The notes beneath the pieces are model-generated. The model was not told the DNA's origin. It worked only from the letters and a program-made list of their open reading frames with translations, and made no database searches. A stretch of 64,000 nt of DNA from Moraxella porci DSM 25326 (GTDB lineage: Bacteria > Pseudomonadota > Gammaproteobacteria > Pseudomonadales > Moraxellaceae), in contig NZ_MUYV01000005.1 in NCBI RefSeq assembly GCF_002014855.1, positions 62,001-126,000 of the forward strand, written 5' to 3'. Below, piece by piece: positions 9,892 to 20,595 of the stretch. The translations under genes and the position numbers were made by a program. Numbering within the stretch: the first letter of the stretch is position 1; every line of letters begins with the position of its first letter.

Positions 9892-10767
9892 TTATTTGAT
9901 GGGTTTCACATCAATGTCATCGGCTTTTAGATTCCAGATATAATAGCCGCCATTTTCGACGATGTTAATCTGTTCGGTCAACTGGGCATTGTCAGGATGC
10001 TTAGCTGCCAAATCACGCAGGCGCTTTAGGGCTGCACTGCGATTATCACCCAGCAAATCAGCTTGGGCGATGCTTTGCTCAGCATCGATGCTGCCTATGC
10101 TGATGGCTTTGTCCAGATACTTACGACCCTCTTTAAAGGCACCCGTTTCAGACAGCATCATCCCAAACAGATAATTAGCTTCCATGTCATCAGCGCGCAG
10201 CTGTAGTGCTTTTTGCATGTGCGTGCCAGCGCGCAGGGTGTAGGTAGTGCCCAGATTTAGGTTGCGAGCCATGCCGTTTAATTTGGCGGCGCGTAGCACC
10301 ACATCAAATGAGGCATCTGGCGCAGCAGCATGTGGCTCGATCCAGTCTGATAGGTGTTTGATGTTTTCGGTGGTGATGTACTCAGCCGTACGACTTGGGA
10401 AATTGGGTGGATAGTTGCGTACATTTGGCGAGACATCGTTGATGAATTCATCAATCAAAGTCACATCAAGTACCTTGGTGCCTGAAGTATTGGCAGGGAT
10501 GGTCACAGTGCTGATGTTCTTAATCTCAGTGACTGAAATGTTTGGGGTCGGTAAGCCTTGCACTGAGGTCTGTAGTAGATTTGCGATGCCTGGCTGAGGA
10601 ATGATGACCTCAGTGATTTCACCGCGCATGGCAGGCGCTTGAAGGGCTGCTTGAGCGGCTGCACTTGAGGCAGTACTGATCGATGCGGTCGGCAAAGTGG
10701 CTGTGTTTGCGATGGCAGCGCTGCTCATCAAAGCGCCAACGATTGCGACAAGTGATACTGTTTTCAT
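9892..10767 (-). CDS. exported protein with TPR-like helices, function unknown
   Basis: A 291-residue protein with a Sec signal peptide (MKTVSLVAIVGALMSSAAIA, cleavage likely after AIA-NT), an Ala/Ser/Thr-rich linker, a beta-rich middle and a C-terminal half with tetratricopeptide-like periodicity (MQKALQLRADDMEANYLFGMML, in which 34-residue spacing continues to GRKYLDKAISIGSID). No catalytic motif is seen. It is probably periplasmic. The gene is transcribed alone, with a clear terminator. No named family is assigned. Confidence 0.7.
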   Translation of the reverse strand: MKTVSLVAIVGALMSSAAIANTATLPTASISTASSAAAQAALQAPAMRGEITEVIIPQPGIANLLQTSVQGLPTPNISVTEIKNISTVTIPANTSGTKVLDVTLIDEFINDVSPNVRNYPPNFPSRTAEYITTENIKHLSDWIEPHAAAPDASFDVVLRAAKLNGMARNLNLGTTYTLRAGTHMQKALQLRADDMEANYLFGMMLSETGAFKEGRKYLDKAISIGSIDAEQSIAQADLLGDNRSAALKRLRDLAAKHPDNAQLTEQINIVENGGYYIWNLKADDIDVKPIK

Positions 10768-10951
10768 AAAACCATCCGTTTTTTAATTAAACCAATAAAA
10801 TCATGCATCGCCGTTGTGCGCCTAATGCACTGCTAAAAGCTTGGGCGATGGCTTGATAAATTTATCAAATCATAGCAGATTTCATACTGCTACAGGGTAA
10901 AGATTTACAAAAATTTGCATAAAATATTGCGCCAGTGTTGCTGATTGCAAC

Positions 10952-12277
10952 TTATGATAACATCGGTGTGTCATCGGTATTGATGGGCAAGCTGCGATCG
11001 TATTTTGTAAGTTTAATATATAAAAACGCACCCACCACGACATTGACCACGGCTGTGATGGCAAATAGCTCAGGCAGGGTCATCATCGCCAAGACCACGA
11101 TGGCAAAAATCGCTGAGACCACCATAAATAGCGCATTAAAAATGTTATTAGCGCCGACAATGCGCGAGCGATGCGCGATCGGCGCGTAGGCTTGCATCGC
11201 GGTATAAAGCGGTACGATATACACGCCGCCGCTAAAACCCAATAAAAACAGCTCGGCAAACACAGGCCAAGTATCACGATGTGCGATCAACTCAAAGATG
11301 CCATAAGGCTCAACTGGTGCTGGCAGCGACAGTTGATTTAATGAAAAATACAACAAAGCGGCAAAGAGCGTCAAGCCTGCCAAGCCAAAAGGCAGCAGCC
11401 TAAAGCTGACTTGGTTTTTGGTGAGTGTTTTACACAGCAGTGAACCGATGGCGATGCCCACCGAAAATAAGGTCAATAAAAAAATCACCACCGATTCATC
11501 ACCATGCAACAAAACCTTGCTAACCTCAGGGGTCTGCGTCAAAAAAGTCGCGCCATAAAACCAAAACCAGCTGTTGGCCAAAATGATGAAAAATAACAAA
11601 GGCAAGCTGTACAGATATTTGATGATGCCATAGCTGGTACGCACGATATTCCAATCGATGTCAAGATCAGCGGCGCGCACGGTGGTTTTTGGAATTTGGC
11701 GCGCTGCCAAATAGCCCAAAATCGCCACAAAAATCGTCACCGCAGCCAGCCAATATTCGGACAAATACAGCTGGGTGAGTACACCAGCTAGCATCATACC
11801 TGTCAAGATGGCAAGACTGGTACTGGTCTGAAATAAGCCATTGGCTGCCACCAATTCATCGCGGTGCATGGCCTCAGGCAGATAGGCGTATTTGATGGGG
11901 CCAAAAAAAGTTGACTGCGCACCCATCATAAATAAGCAGATGAATAATAAGCTGTAAATCTCAAAGATAAAGCCGATGGCTGCCACCGTCATGATGATGA
12001 TCTCAAGCAGCTTGATGCGTCGAGTGAGTAAAGATTTTTCGTATTTATCGGCGATCTGTCCTGCCAGCGCCGAAAATAAAAAATACGGCAAAATAAATAG
12101 CATCGCTGCCAGATTATTTAATAAGCTGACTTCCATACCCAGCTTGACGGCGGCTGAATAGGTCAGCACCAAGATCAATGCCTGTTTAAAGACATTGTCA
12201 TTAAACGCCCCAAAAAATTGGGTAAAAAACATGGAGGAAAATGCGGATCGGCGAAATAAGTTAAGCTGGCTTGCCAT
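10952..12277 (-). CDS. MFS transporter, LplT-like (lysophospholipid transporter type)
   Basis: A 12-segment membrane protein of about 441 residues. The N-terminus FFTQFFGAFNDNVFKQALI and the loop motif GQIADKYEKSLLTRRIK are typical of the LplT branch of the major facilitator superfamily, which flips lysophospholipids inward for re-acylation. Those proteins are often fused to, or next to, an acyltransferase/acyl-ACP synthetase (Aas); none is adjacent here. ATG at 12277 is chosen because the family starts MASQ-F/L; the frame is open to an upstream ATG at 12331 that would add 18 residues and overlap the tamA promoter region. The transport substrate is inferred from family only. Confidence 0.75.
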   Translation of the reverse strand: MASQLNLFRRSAFSSMFFTQFFGAFNDNVFKQALILVLTYSAAVKLGMEVSLLNNLAAMLFILPYFLFSALAGQIADKYEKSLLTRRIKLLEIIIMTVAAIGFIFEIYSLLFICLFMMGAQSTFFGPIKYAYLPEAMHRDELVAANGLFQTSTSLAILTGMMLAGVLTQLYLSEYWLAAVTIFVAILGYLAARQIPKTTVRAADLDIDWNIVRTSYGIIKYLYSLPLLFFIILANSWFWFYGATFLTQTPEVSKVLLHGDESVVIFLLTLFSVGIAIGSLLCKTLTKNQVSFRLLPFGLAGLTLFAALLYFSLNQLSLPAPVEPYGIFELIAHRDTWPVFAELFLLGFSGGVYIVPLYTAMQAYAPIAHRSRIVGANNIFNALFMVVSAIFAIVVLAMMTLPELFAITAVVNVVVGAFLYIKLTKYDRSLPINTDDTPMLS

Positions 12278-12321
12278 AATAAAAACTGCATCTAAACAAG
12301 GGGCGGTGAGTGCAAATTGGT

Positions 12322-12350
12322 CTTTCATCACTCATAAACTCTGCTATAAT
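12322..12350 (+). promoter_or_regulatory. promoter of tamA with extended -10
   Basis: TGCTATAAT (12342-12350) is a perfect -10 hexamer with a TG extension. A weak -35-like CTTTCA lies at 12322-12327, 17 bases upstream of the hexamer. The tamA ATG is 36 bases downstream. Confidence 0.5.
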
Positions 12351-12385
12351 AACAGAAATTTTAGTTTTTATCTTGGGTTTTTTGT

Positions 12386-15190
12386 ATGCCAAAGTCGGTT
12401 TTGATGACAAATCGGATATTTGTCCCTGTGTCGTTGGTATTTTATTTGCCGCTGATGGCCTCTCAGGCGATGGCTCAAGATGCAGTGACGATGACATCTG
12501 TCGCACCAGTGGCGCAAATTCCCCAAAATATCGATGCGCCCGCCAATGGTACTGCACTTGGCCAAAAACCGACCGCGCCTACATTACTAACGCCTGAACA
12601 AATCCAAGATAGATTGAATGCCGCCAAAAACCAAGCACTGCCTGTCAGCTCAAACATCGCCATGTCCACCGAGCAGATGCCGATCGCGCGCATCAACGAG
12701 CCAGTGCAGCCGATTGGCCTTGACTTGACGCAGCTAAAAGACAGCACGCCTGTGGCGACCGATGAGCTGCTTACCCAAACCCCGACTACCCAAAACCCAA
12801 CCACCCAAAACTCGAGCACCACAGGCATCGATCCGCGCGAGCATATTCCAGATTATCAAGGATCGACAGCGCCCACCGAAGTGGCGATCGCCCCAAGCAT
12901 CGAGCCTGAGTCTCCAGGCGTGATACAGCGTCTGTATGATCGGCTGTTTAATGATGGTGTCAGTAAAGTACCGCGCCTAAAAGCCAATTTTTATCAAGCG
13001 GTAGAGGGCGGTGAGCCTGCCAAATTAAAATCCGCCACCCAAAAAATCGAACCTTATGCCAACATCAAAGCAGCGATCGAAGATGTCACCCAAGAGTCGG
13101 TGATGGATCTGTCCACTTCGGTGGCGCGCCTTAAGCAAACAGCGCTGACAGCCGCGCGCGCTGTGGGCTATTATGAGGTGGATCTTGCCATTGTGCGCAC
13201 CAGTGTCGGCGAGGTGGATGTGATCATTCACGATCTGGGTCAGCCAGTCAAAGTCGAGCAGCAGGCTGTCGAGGTGCGCGGTGCAGGCAGTGGTGATGCT
13301 GCCTTTCAGAGCGCGGTGTCGTCAGTGGCATTGCAGCCAGGTGATGTATTTCATCATGGCAACTATGAGAGCAGTAAATATCTCATCGAAGATGTCGGCT
13401 TAGAACAAGGCTATTTGGATGGTCGCTGGTTGGATCATTCAGCTGATGTGATTTTGCCTGATAATATCGCCGATGTCAGCTTGATTTATGACACAGGTGA
13501 GCAGTATGATTTTGATGAGGTGGTGTTTTTTACCATCGATCATGACACAGGTCAGCTTACCACAGATCCAGATAAACTGCCTGTCAAACCCAAGCTGCTT
13601 GAACAGCTGCTCAGCTTTAAGATGGGTGATGCCTACAACCGCCAATCGGTGCGCGCACTGTCCAATGATCTGCTTGCCACAGGCTACTTTAATATGGTCA
13701 ATACCGAAGCGGTCTTTCCTGAACGCGGTCAGCTTGACAATGCTCAAGTCAGCTTTGAGCAGTCATCAGGCAGCACAGCGCCGATGAATGAAGCATCACT
13801 TGAGCCTGTGATTGAGACCCTGACACTTGATGATGGCACGATGGTCGATGTGGCGCCGATCGAGTTTAGCGCGTCCAGTCTCATCCAAGACAAGCTGGAT
13901 CTGGTCGCTGCCAAAGCGCGCCGACTGTACGACATGCCAGATGATCGCGTCTTGGCGATCGATAACAGCAGCGAACAAAACCGCTCTATCTTAGGCCGCA
14001 TCAGTGATGCCATCTCAAGCGTCGCACGGGCGATCCTGCCAGATGAATCAGACGCTGACCCTTTTAATATGCCAGAGGGCGTGGAGCGCCCTGAGCTGGC
14101 GGGTCGCAAAACACCCAATGAAGTGTATCAGACCAAAAAAGTCCCATTGTACATTTTCGTTGCCAGTGATAAGCCGCGCGATGGTCAGATCGGTGTGGGC
14201 TGGGGATCGGATACAGGTGCGCGCGCCATTGCCAAATTTGAGCATAATCTGGTGAATCGCGATGGCTATCAAGCAGGGATCGAGCTGCGCGCTGCCCAGA
14301 ATCAAAAAGGCGCTAAGCTGTATGCCACACGCCCGCTGAGCCATCCTTTAAACGACAAACTGCGCGCAAGTCTTGGCTATGAAGAAGAGGTGATCGCCCA
14401 ATCCACCAATGGCTTTGATTTGACGACGCGCACACTTGAACAAAGCCTAAGCCGTAACATCGTCGTCGATAATGGCTGGAATCGCACTTATTCACTGCGC
14501 TATCGACTTGATGAACTAGAAACCCAAGCAGTCCCAGAGACTTGGCAAGATTTGCCAGTGAACTTCATGGATGGCAAACCCAGCCAAGAGGCGCTTTTGG
14601 CAGGTTTTGCGCTGCATAAGACGGTCAGTGACAATCAGGTCAATCCGATGCGCGGCTATCGTCAGCAATACTCGATCGAGGCGGGGACTGACAGCGTGAT
14701 TTCAGATGCTAATATGGTCATCGCGCGTGCTGGCGTGAGCGGCGTGTACAGCTTTGGTGATAATGCATATGGCAAAGATCGCGCGCATCAGCTGATTGGC
14801 AGTCTGCAAGGCGGCTACATTTGGTCGGATAATTTTGAGAATGTGCCGTATCGTCTGCGCTTCTTTGCTGGAGGTGATCAGAGTATCCGTGGCTATAATT
14901 ATAACAGCTTATCTCCAGTGTCGGATAAAGGGTATTTGACTGGCGGTCAGGTGTTGGCCTTGGGCAGTGCTGAGTATAATTATGAATTTATGAACGGACT
15001 GCGCTTGGCGGTGTTTGGTGATGTTGGGAATGCCTACGACAAAAATTTCACCAACGAAACCAAAATCGGTGCTGGCGTCGGTGTGCGCTGGGCGTCACCT
15101 GTCGGGCAGGTGCGAGTCGATGTGGCGACGGGCGTGAACGAGCCTGACAATCCCATCAAGCTGCACTTTTTTATTGGAGCGCCATTTTAA
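12386..15190 (+). CDS. tamA: autotransporter/translocation assembly outer-membrane protein TamA (Omp85 family)
   Basis: TamA is the outer-membrane barrel of the TAM complex, which with TamB helps insert a subset of outer-membrane proteins and move phospholipids. The 934-residue product has a signal peptide (cleavage likely at AMA-QD near residue 31), a proline/threonine-rich linker of about 130 residues, POTRA-like domains (about 190-480), and a C-terminal 16-strand Omp85 barrel (about 610-934) containing the RFFAGGDQSIRGYNYNSLSP motif of lid loop L6. It is longer than E. coli TamA because of the Pro/Thr/Gln linker and an insertion between POTRA and barrel. tamB follows. ATG 12404 is an alternative start. 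Confidence 0.88.
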   Translation: MPKSVLMTNRIFVPVSLVFYLPLMASQAMAQDAVTMTSVAPVAQIPQNIDAPANGTALGQKPTAPTLLTPEQIQDRLNAAKNQALPVSSNIAMSTEQMPIARINEPVQPIGLDLTQLKDSTPVATDELLTQTPTTQNPTTQNSSTTGIDPREHIPDYQGSTAPTEVAIAPSIEPESPGVIQRLYDRLFNDGVSKVPRLKANFYQAVEGGEPAKLKSATQKIEPYANIKAAIEDVTQESVMDLSTSVARLKQTALTAARAVGYYEVDLAIVRTSVGEVDVIIHDLGQPVKVEQQAVEVRGAGSGDAAFQSAVSSVALQPGDVFHHGNYESSKYLIEDVGLEQGYLDGRWLDHSADVILPDNIADVSLIYDTGEQYDFDEVVFFTIDHDTGQLTTDPDKLPVKPKLLEQLLSFKMGDAYNRQSVRALSNDLLATGYFNMVNTEAVFPERGQLDNAQVSFEQSSGSTAPMNEASLEPVIETLTLDDGTMVDVAPIEFSASSLIQDKLDLVAAKARRLYDMPDDRVLAIDNSSEQNRSILGRISDAISSVARAILPDESDADPFNMPEGVERPELAGRKTPNEVYQTKKVPLYIFVASDKPRDGQIGVGWGSDTGARAIAKFEHNLVNRDGYQAGIELRAAQNQKGAKLYATRPLSHPLNDKLRASLGYEEEVIAQSTNGFDLTTRTLEQSLSRNIVVDNGWNRTYSLRYRLDELETQAVPETWQDLPVNFMDGKPSQEALLAGFALHKTVSDNQVNPMRGYRQQYSIEAGTDSVISDANMVIARAGVSGVYSFGDNAYGKDRAHQLIGSLQGGYIWSDNFENVPYRLRFFAGGDQSIRGYNYNSLSPVSDKGYLTGGQVLALGSAEYNYEFMNGLRLAVFGDVGNAYDKNFTNETKIGAGVGVRWASPVGQVRVDVATGVNEPDNPIKLHFFIGAPF

Positions 15191-15340
15191 AGGTATGACA
15201 AAAGCCTGCGTATCTGATCTGCATCTTAAGGCGCGGCATCAGCAGTTATTGGATGATATATTCAATGATGAATCAAAATTGATGAAAAGAGTTATCAGTT
15301 AAGATAAGCCAATATTTGGCGAAAATTGACCGCAAATTAA

Positions 15341-15369
15341 TTGATAATTTTTCCCATTTGTGATTAAAT
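15341..15369 (+). promoter_or_regulatory. possible internal promoter of tamB
   Basis: TTGATA (15341-15346) and TTAAAT (15364-15369) are 17 bases apart, with TG two bases before the -10. It lies in the 214-base gap between tamA and tamB, which otherwise holds no gene or clear hairpin. Confidence 0.35.
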
Positions 15370-15404
15370 GGCATATTTAAAAAAACGATGACAACAGGCG
15401 ATCT

Positions 15405-18400
15405 ATGACCCATCAGGATAATTCACAGCCACACCCATCGACAGCATCGAAGCGTGCTGGGGATGCGACTGGGTCTTTTTCGCCTAATCAATCGCCTGTC
15501 AAGCCACCCAATCAGCCCACCAACCCAACGCCGAAGCGACCGCGCTGGATGATCTATCTGATTCGTCTGCTGATCACAGCCATCGTTGCGACCATTTTGC
15601 TGCTGGTGGCACTGTTCGCTGTCACAAGTAGTGAGACAGGCTCAAAATTTTTAATCGAAAAAATCGCGCTGGAGACTGGCACTGAGCTAAAATATACCGA
15701 AGGCTCAATCCGCCGCGGCGTCTGGGTTTCTGATGTCAAAATCGCACAAGGCGAGGACATTACCGTCACCGTCAACCGCGCCTATGTGCAGCTGGGCTGG
15801 CGAGCATTGTTCGCGCGCCAAGTGCATCTGGTCAATCCTGACATTGATAAAGTTAAAATCACCAACAAAAAACCCTCTACAGGCGAGCCATTTGATTATG
15901 CTACCATCAGCCTGCCTGTGACTTTAGTGCTACAAAATGCACGCGCCAATGAGATCATCTATGATCAAGCAGGCAGCGAGCCTGTGATGTTGCATAGCAT
16001 CCACATGCCATATGCCAAATGGTCAGGCTCTGAAGTTGAGATCAAAGACAGCGCGCTCAGCTACGGTGATGTCGTCGATGTCAGCCGAGCCACTGGCACC
16101 ATCACGCTGTCTGATCACTACCCACTTAAGATGGATGCTGATGTGCATGTATCGGCGCTTGATGGCGTGTATTTTGATACTTTGGCCGTAAAAGCAGGTG
16201 GCAGTCTCAAGCGTACCGTCGGCACAGTGAGTAGTCGCTATAATCAGCATGATGTCACAGGCAGCTTTATCGCCCAAGGTTTGGATAAAAACTCACCGTT
16301 TAGTGCGCGACTGGATTTTGATGAGGTGTTGTTGCCTTATGCCGAAGAGCAACGCATCATTTTGAGCAATGGCAGCATTACCGCTGATGGTGTGGTTTCG
16401 AACATTGAGCTGCGTATTAATACCGATCTTAGCGCCAAAGATATCCCGAGCGGTCATTACCAAGGCCGCGGCATCATCAATGATGGCGGCATGCAGATTC
16501 CATATTTAAAAGCCAACACACCAAGCGGCACGCTGATCGCGACAGGCGATATGCGCTGGTCGGATGAATTTGAGCTGGATGCGACCATCTCAGGCGATGG
16601 CTTTAAGATTCGCGAGGTGATGCCTGTTGAGTATCGCGATTATCAGGCTTATCTGCCGCAGACGCTCACAGGATCATTGGGCGTGCGTTATGCATTGCTT
16701 GATCGTAGTAATGGCGATACGCGCTTTGAATTTGATCTGAATCAAAAAGATGGTGAGCGCATCCAAGCCACACTCGCCCAGAACCAACAGATCGATGATG
16801 CGCCATGGCGAATCGATGCCACTTGGGCAAATCTCATCCGTCATGGCATCCCTCAGATCGGCGAGATCAACAGCCGCCAAGGCAGCGCTAATATTCGCCT
16901 AGAAGAGGGGCGCACTTTCATCACCGCCGATGCTGACATCATACGGCTTAATGCTGCACCTAGTGGACGCTATGCCATCGAGGCGAACATCGAAAAGGGC
17001 GAGCGGCTGCATTTGACCGATTTTTATTATCAAGGGGTGATCGGGCAGCTGACAGGTACGGGGCGGTTGGATTTTGCGACCTTGACACAGCCCTTGCGGT
17101 GGCAGATGGATCTGCGTGCTGACCCACTGCGTGCCAATGCTTATTTTGATACGCCCAACAAGACGCCATTTGAGACCATCACAGGTCGTATCATCGCCAC
17201 AGGTCGGATGCGTGATGATCAGGGCGCAAGCGTGCATGATGTTGAGATCATAGACAGTGATCTGGATGCGCGCATGCTTGATGGTGCTAAGGTGCATCTG
17301 ATCGGCCGCGGTGCTGGTGTGGTGCGCCTTAGAAATGGTGAGATCGAGCATTTGACCGCCGAATTTGATGGCGATGTCGATCAAAGCCTATTGCCACAGC
17401 TGCGCCAATCGACCATCGGAATCGATGTATCAGGGGATCTAAATGCGCTGAATATCAATCGAGCAAGCTTGATCAGTGAGTCAGGCAAGGTATCGCTGGC
17501 AGGCAAGCTTAAGCTCAATGACGGCATCGGCTGGGATGTCACAGGTCGCCTCGATGAGGTGGATACCGCGAAATTTGTGAATAATAACAATCTCATCGCC
17601 GTCATCACAGGCGATGTGGCAAGCCAAGGCAAATACATCGCTGGTAATATCAGTGAGCTTGCGCTGAAATTCGATGGCGGTATCCGTAATGAGCGCCTGC
17701 CTGATGGCAATGTGTCGATTGACTTGGCAGGCTCGGGGTCGCGCTATGTAATCCACCGCTTAACACATCAAGGCGGCGCTGGCGGTCTGGATGCCTCAGG
17801 CTGGGTGGATATCAGCCGCGGTGTGGCGTGGCAGCTGGATGCGCAGATGAATGCTTTGAATCTCGGGGCTTTTGTGCGCAGCCTCAATACGCATCTAAAT
17901 GGGCGCATCGGCATTACAGGCACTTGGCAAGATGATATTCAAGAGCTTAACATCCGCGATCTGGATGTGACTGGGATGTATAACAATCAGCCACTTAAAG
18001 CCAGTGGCAACCTGTATGCCAAGCTGTCGTTGCCTAAGGATTTGGGTGCTTATATCGATCAGATCAGACGCAGCAGCCGACGACCCACCACCACCGATGA
18101 GCTCTTGGATCTGCGCGGTCGTATTGATGCCAATGCGCGCCAAGCCCAAAACATTATCCATGTGCTTGATGCCAATGATCTTAATATCCAGATCGGTGAC
18201 AATCTATTGGCGATGAATGGTGATCAATCACGGCTGACCACCAGCATCAATGTCAGCGATCTGGGGCAGATTGTGCCAAAAGCAGCAGGCGCGATCCAAG
18301 GCGGCGTGATCTTGATCAATGACGATAACGCCTTGCCGACCTTGTATGTCGATGCATCAGTCAATGCGCTTCGCATGCCAAACTTGGTGATCCAAAATGC

Positions 18401-20450
18401 CCAAGTGCTTGGCAAAATCGTCAATCTGGGTAATAGCGACAGTCAGCTGCTGATCCAAGGCAATGACATCATCGCCATGGGCAGGGTGATTAAGTCTGCA
18501 CGCGTTGATTTTAGTGGTACAGAAAGCGCACACACGCTGACTGTGGCCACCAAAAGTGGCGATATCGAAGCAGCGGCACATGTGGTAGGATCGCTGGATC
18601 GCAATACGATGCGCTATACTGGCGTATTGTCCGACAGCTTTATCCAAAGTCGCTATGGCGAGATGGCGCAGCGTCAGCCGAGTGAATTTAGCTATGGGCT
18701 AAATGATGGTAGCATTCAAGTGGCAGCACACTGCTGGCAGACAGCACACATCCAAAATGATGGTGTCGGCGTGCTGTGCCTAAAAGATCCGCTCAGCTAC
18801 ACGCCGACCTCAGGCCATGTGAATTTGGTTATCCAAAATCTCGATACGCAGGTGTTCTCAGCGGCATTGCCAAGTGACATCCAATGGCAATCAATGCTTA
18901 ACGGCCGCGTGCTGGCATCATGGCGTCAAGGCGCTAAGCCGACCGTCGATGCAGTGCTGTACTCAGATGATGGCAGCATCGGGCTTACCCAAGATGACAC
19001 AGGCTATGTCGAGATGCCGTATCAACGCGCCTCAGTGATCGCTAAGAGCGTCGATGAGGGCTTAAAGATTCGCACAGATGTCTTGGGTTCGGCAGGGCGT
19101 GGTTATGCCGATGTCATCATCGATCCATATGGTCAAAATAAGCCGATCTCAGGCGCTTTGGTGATGAATGATCTGAATTTGGCAGTCATCAGACCGTTTT
19201 TCCCGAATATCCAAACGCTGACAGGGCGTGTGAATCTGGCAGGTGGCTTGGGCGGCACTTTATCAAAGCCATTATTCTATGGCAATGCCGATCTGACCGA
19301 TGGCGCGCTTGCCGTCGTTGGTGTGCCGCTGCCGTTATCAGAGATCACCGCGCAGATGAATATCCGTGGCACCAATGCCACCTTGGATGGCAGCTTTAAG
19401 GCTGGCACAGGTGAGGGTCTGCTGATGGGAAGTATGGATTGGGCGAATGAATTACAGGCGCGCTTGACGGTATCGGGTGAAAATTTGGCCGTCAACCAGC
19501 CACCATTGGTGGCAGCACAAATCAGCCCAGACCTACAAATCACCGTCCGACCCACCCAAAAATATGTCAATATTCAAGGCGTGGTCAGTGTGCCAACAGC
19601 GACCATCCGCCCACCTGAGGCGACGGCAGACATTGTAGCTGAGTCGCCTGATGTGACGGTGCTGGATCGTCGTATTACGGGCAATATAGATCAGATCTTA
19701 GCGCAGGTAGAACCTTGGAGTATCAATGCCAACATTGGCGTGGATCTGGGCAGAAATATTGAATTCCGTGGCTTTGGCGCGCGCGTGCCACTGGCGGGAG
19801 CGCTGCATCTGACACAGTCAGGCCAAGGCGTGATGCAGGCGCTCGGTGTGGTGCAGGTCTCTGAACGCACCAAGATCGATGTCATCGGCCAAAATCTTGA
19901 TTTGAATTATGCTCAGATTCGCTTTAATGGCGATCTGACCAATCCGCGCCTATCGATCGAAGGCGAAAAACAAATCGAAGGCCAAACGGTCGGTGTGCGC
20001 ATCCGTGGTACGGCGGCAGATCCTGACATCACGGTATTTAATGATGCTGGCTTGGGCGAGCAGCAGGCGATGAATGCGCTGATCACAGGGCGCATCAGTG
20101 AAGCCAGCGACACAGGCATCACCGAGCAAGGTTTCCGCTCACAAGTGACCAACCACTTGGCGGCAGCAGGTCTTAGCCTTGGCTTGTCAGGCACGCGCGA
20201 GATCACCAATCAAATCGGTCAAGCGCTCGGCTTACAAAGTCTCACCATCGATGCATCGGGTAATTCGGATGATACCAATGTCAATGTCACTGGCTACATC
20301 ACACCAGATCTGTACATCCGCTATGGTGTGGGCGTGTTCAATGCCGAATCTAGCCTATCGATGCGCTATCAGCTGACTCGCCGTGTCTATATCGAGGCGA
20401 CCAGTGCCACCGAGAACATGGTGGATGTGATTTATCGTTGGAAATTTTAA
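15405..20450 (+). CDS. tamB: translocation and assembly module inner-membrane protein TamB
   Basis: TamB spans the periplasm as a long beta-taco/groove and partners TamA. The 1681-residue product has a cytoplasmic Pro/Ser-rich tail (about residues 1-45), one N-terminal anchor (about 48-73, LIRLLITAIVATILLLVALF), then more than 1400 residues of repetitive beta-rich sequence, and the C-terminal TamB/DUF490 domain (about 1330-1681) ending with the aromatic VIYRWKF, similar to an outer-membrane beta-signal. The length is larger than the E. coli protein (about 1260 residues). The strong terminator after it ends the tamA-tamB unit. Confidence 0.92.
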   Translation: MTHQDNSQPHPSTASKRAGDATGSFSPNQSPVKPPNQPTNPTPKRPRWMIYLIRLLITAIVATILLLVALFAVTSSETGSKFLIEKIALETGTELKYTEGSIRRGVWVSDVKIAQGEDITVTVNRAYVQLGWRALFARQVHLVNPDIDKVKITNKKPSTGEPFDYATISLPVTLVLQNARANEIIYDQAGSEPVMLHSIHMPYAKWSGSEVEIKDSALSYGDVVDVSRATGTITLSDHYPLKMDADVHVSALDGVYFDTLAVKAGGSLKRTVGTVSSRYNQHDVTGSFIAQGLDKNSPFSARLDFDEVLLPYAEEQRIILSNGSITADGVVSNIELRINTDLSAKDIPSGHYQGRGIINDGGMQIPYLKANTPSGTLIATGDMRWSDEFELDATISGDGFKIREVMPVEYRDYQAYLPQTLTGSLGVRYALLDRSNGDTRFEFDLNQKDGERIQATLAQNQQIDDAPWRIDATWANLIRHGIPQIGEINSRQGSANIRLEEGRTFITADADIIRLNAAPSGRYAIEANIEKGERLHLTDFYYQGVIGQLTGTGRLDFATLTQPLRWQMDLRADPLRANAYFDTPNKTPFETITGRIIATGRMRDDQGASVHDVEIIDSDLDARMLDGAKVHLIGRGAGVVRLRNGEIEHLTAEFDGDVDQSLLPQLRQSTIGIDVSGDLNALNINRASLISESGKVSLAGKLKLNDGIGWDVTGRLDEVDTAKFVNNNNLIAVITGDVASQGKYIAGNISELALKFDGGIRNERLPDGNVSIDLAGSGSRYVIHRLTHQGGAGGLDASGWVDISRGVAWQLDAQMNALNLGAFVRSLNTHLNGRIGITGTWQDDIQELNIRDLDVTGMYNNQPLKASGNLYAKLSLPKDLGAYIDQIRRSSRRPTTTDELLDLRGRIDANARQAQNIIHVLDANDLNIQIGDNLLAMNGDQSRLTTSINVSDLGQIVPKAAGAIQGGVILINDDNALPTLYVDASVNALRMPNLVIQNAQVLGKIVNLGNSDSQLLIQGNDIIAMGRVIKSARVDFSGTESAHTLTVATKSGDIEAAAHVVGSLDRNTMRYTGVLSDSFIQSRYGEMAQRQPSEFSYGLNDGSIQVAAHCWQTAHIQNDGVGVLCLKDPLSYTPTSGHVNLVIQNLDTQVFSAALPSDIQWQSMLNGRVLASWRQGAKPTVDAVLYSDDGSIGLTQDDTGYVEMPYQRASVIAKSVDEGLKIRTDVLGSAGRGYADVIIDPYGQNKPISGALVMNDLNLAVIRPFFPNIQTLTGRVNLAGGLGGTLSKPLFYGNADLTDGALAVVGVPLPLSEITAQMNIRGTNATLDGSFKAGTGEGLLMGSMDWANELQARLTVSGENLAVNQPPLVAAQISPDLQITVRPTQKYVNIQGVVSVPTATIRPPEATADIVAESPDVTVLDRRITGNIDQILAQVEPWSINANIGVDLGRNIEFRGFGARVPLAGALHLTQSGQGVMQALGVVQVSERTKIDVIGQNLDLNYAQIRFNGDLTNPRLSIEGEKQIEGQTVGVRIRGTAADPDITVFNDAGLGEQQAMNALITGRISEASDTGITEQGFRSQVTNHLAAAGLSLGLSGTREITNQIGQALGLQSLTIDASGNSDDTNVNVTGYITPDLYIRYGVGVFNAESSLSMRYQLTRRVYIEATSATENMVDVIYRWKF

Positions 20451-20505
20451 TGATTTTCGATAAGGTGTCAGAACCAATCAATGCACGAACTTATGCCATC
20501 AACAG

Positions 20506-20554
20506 CCAAAAACCCAAAAAGCACCATCGGCTGACAGTGCTTTTTGGGTTTTGG
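20506..20554 (+). terminator. strong terminator after tamB, possibly bidirectional with hemP
   Basis: An 18-bp stem (CCAAAACCC-type arm at 20506-20524, complementary arm 20537-20554) encloses a 12-base loop. T- and A-rich arms make it able to stop transcription from tamB and, from the other side, from hemP. Confidence 0.85.
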
Positions 20555-20595
20555 AGAAAGCTGTTTTTAATATGTTGTCATTCGACAGTGGTTGG

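Noticed and set aside
9895..9915. GTTTCACATC string resembling half a parS site
   Set aside because: Only half matches, it is inside a coding region, and no second half is present.
15554..20209. Many long frames antisense or out of frame within tamB
   Set aside because: Explained by codon bias of the 5-kb real gene; none has a start signal or a family match.
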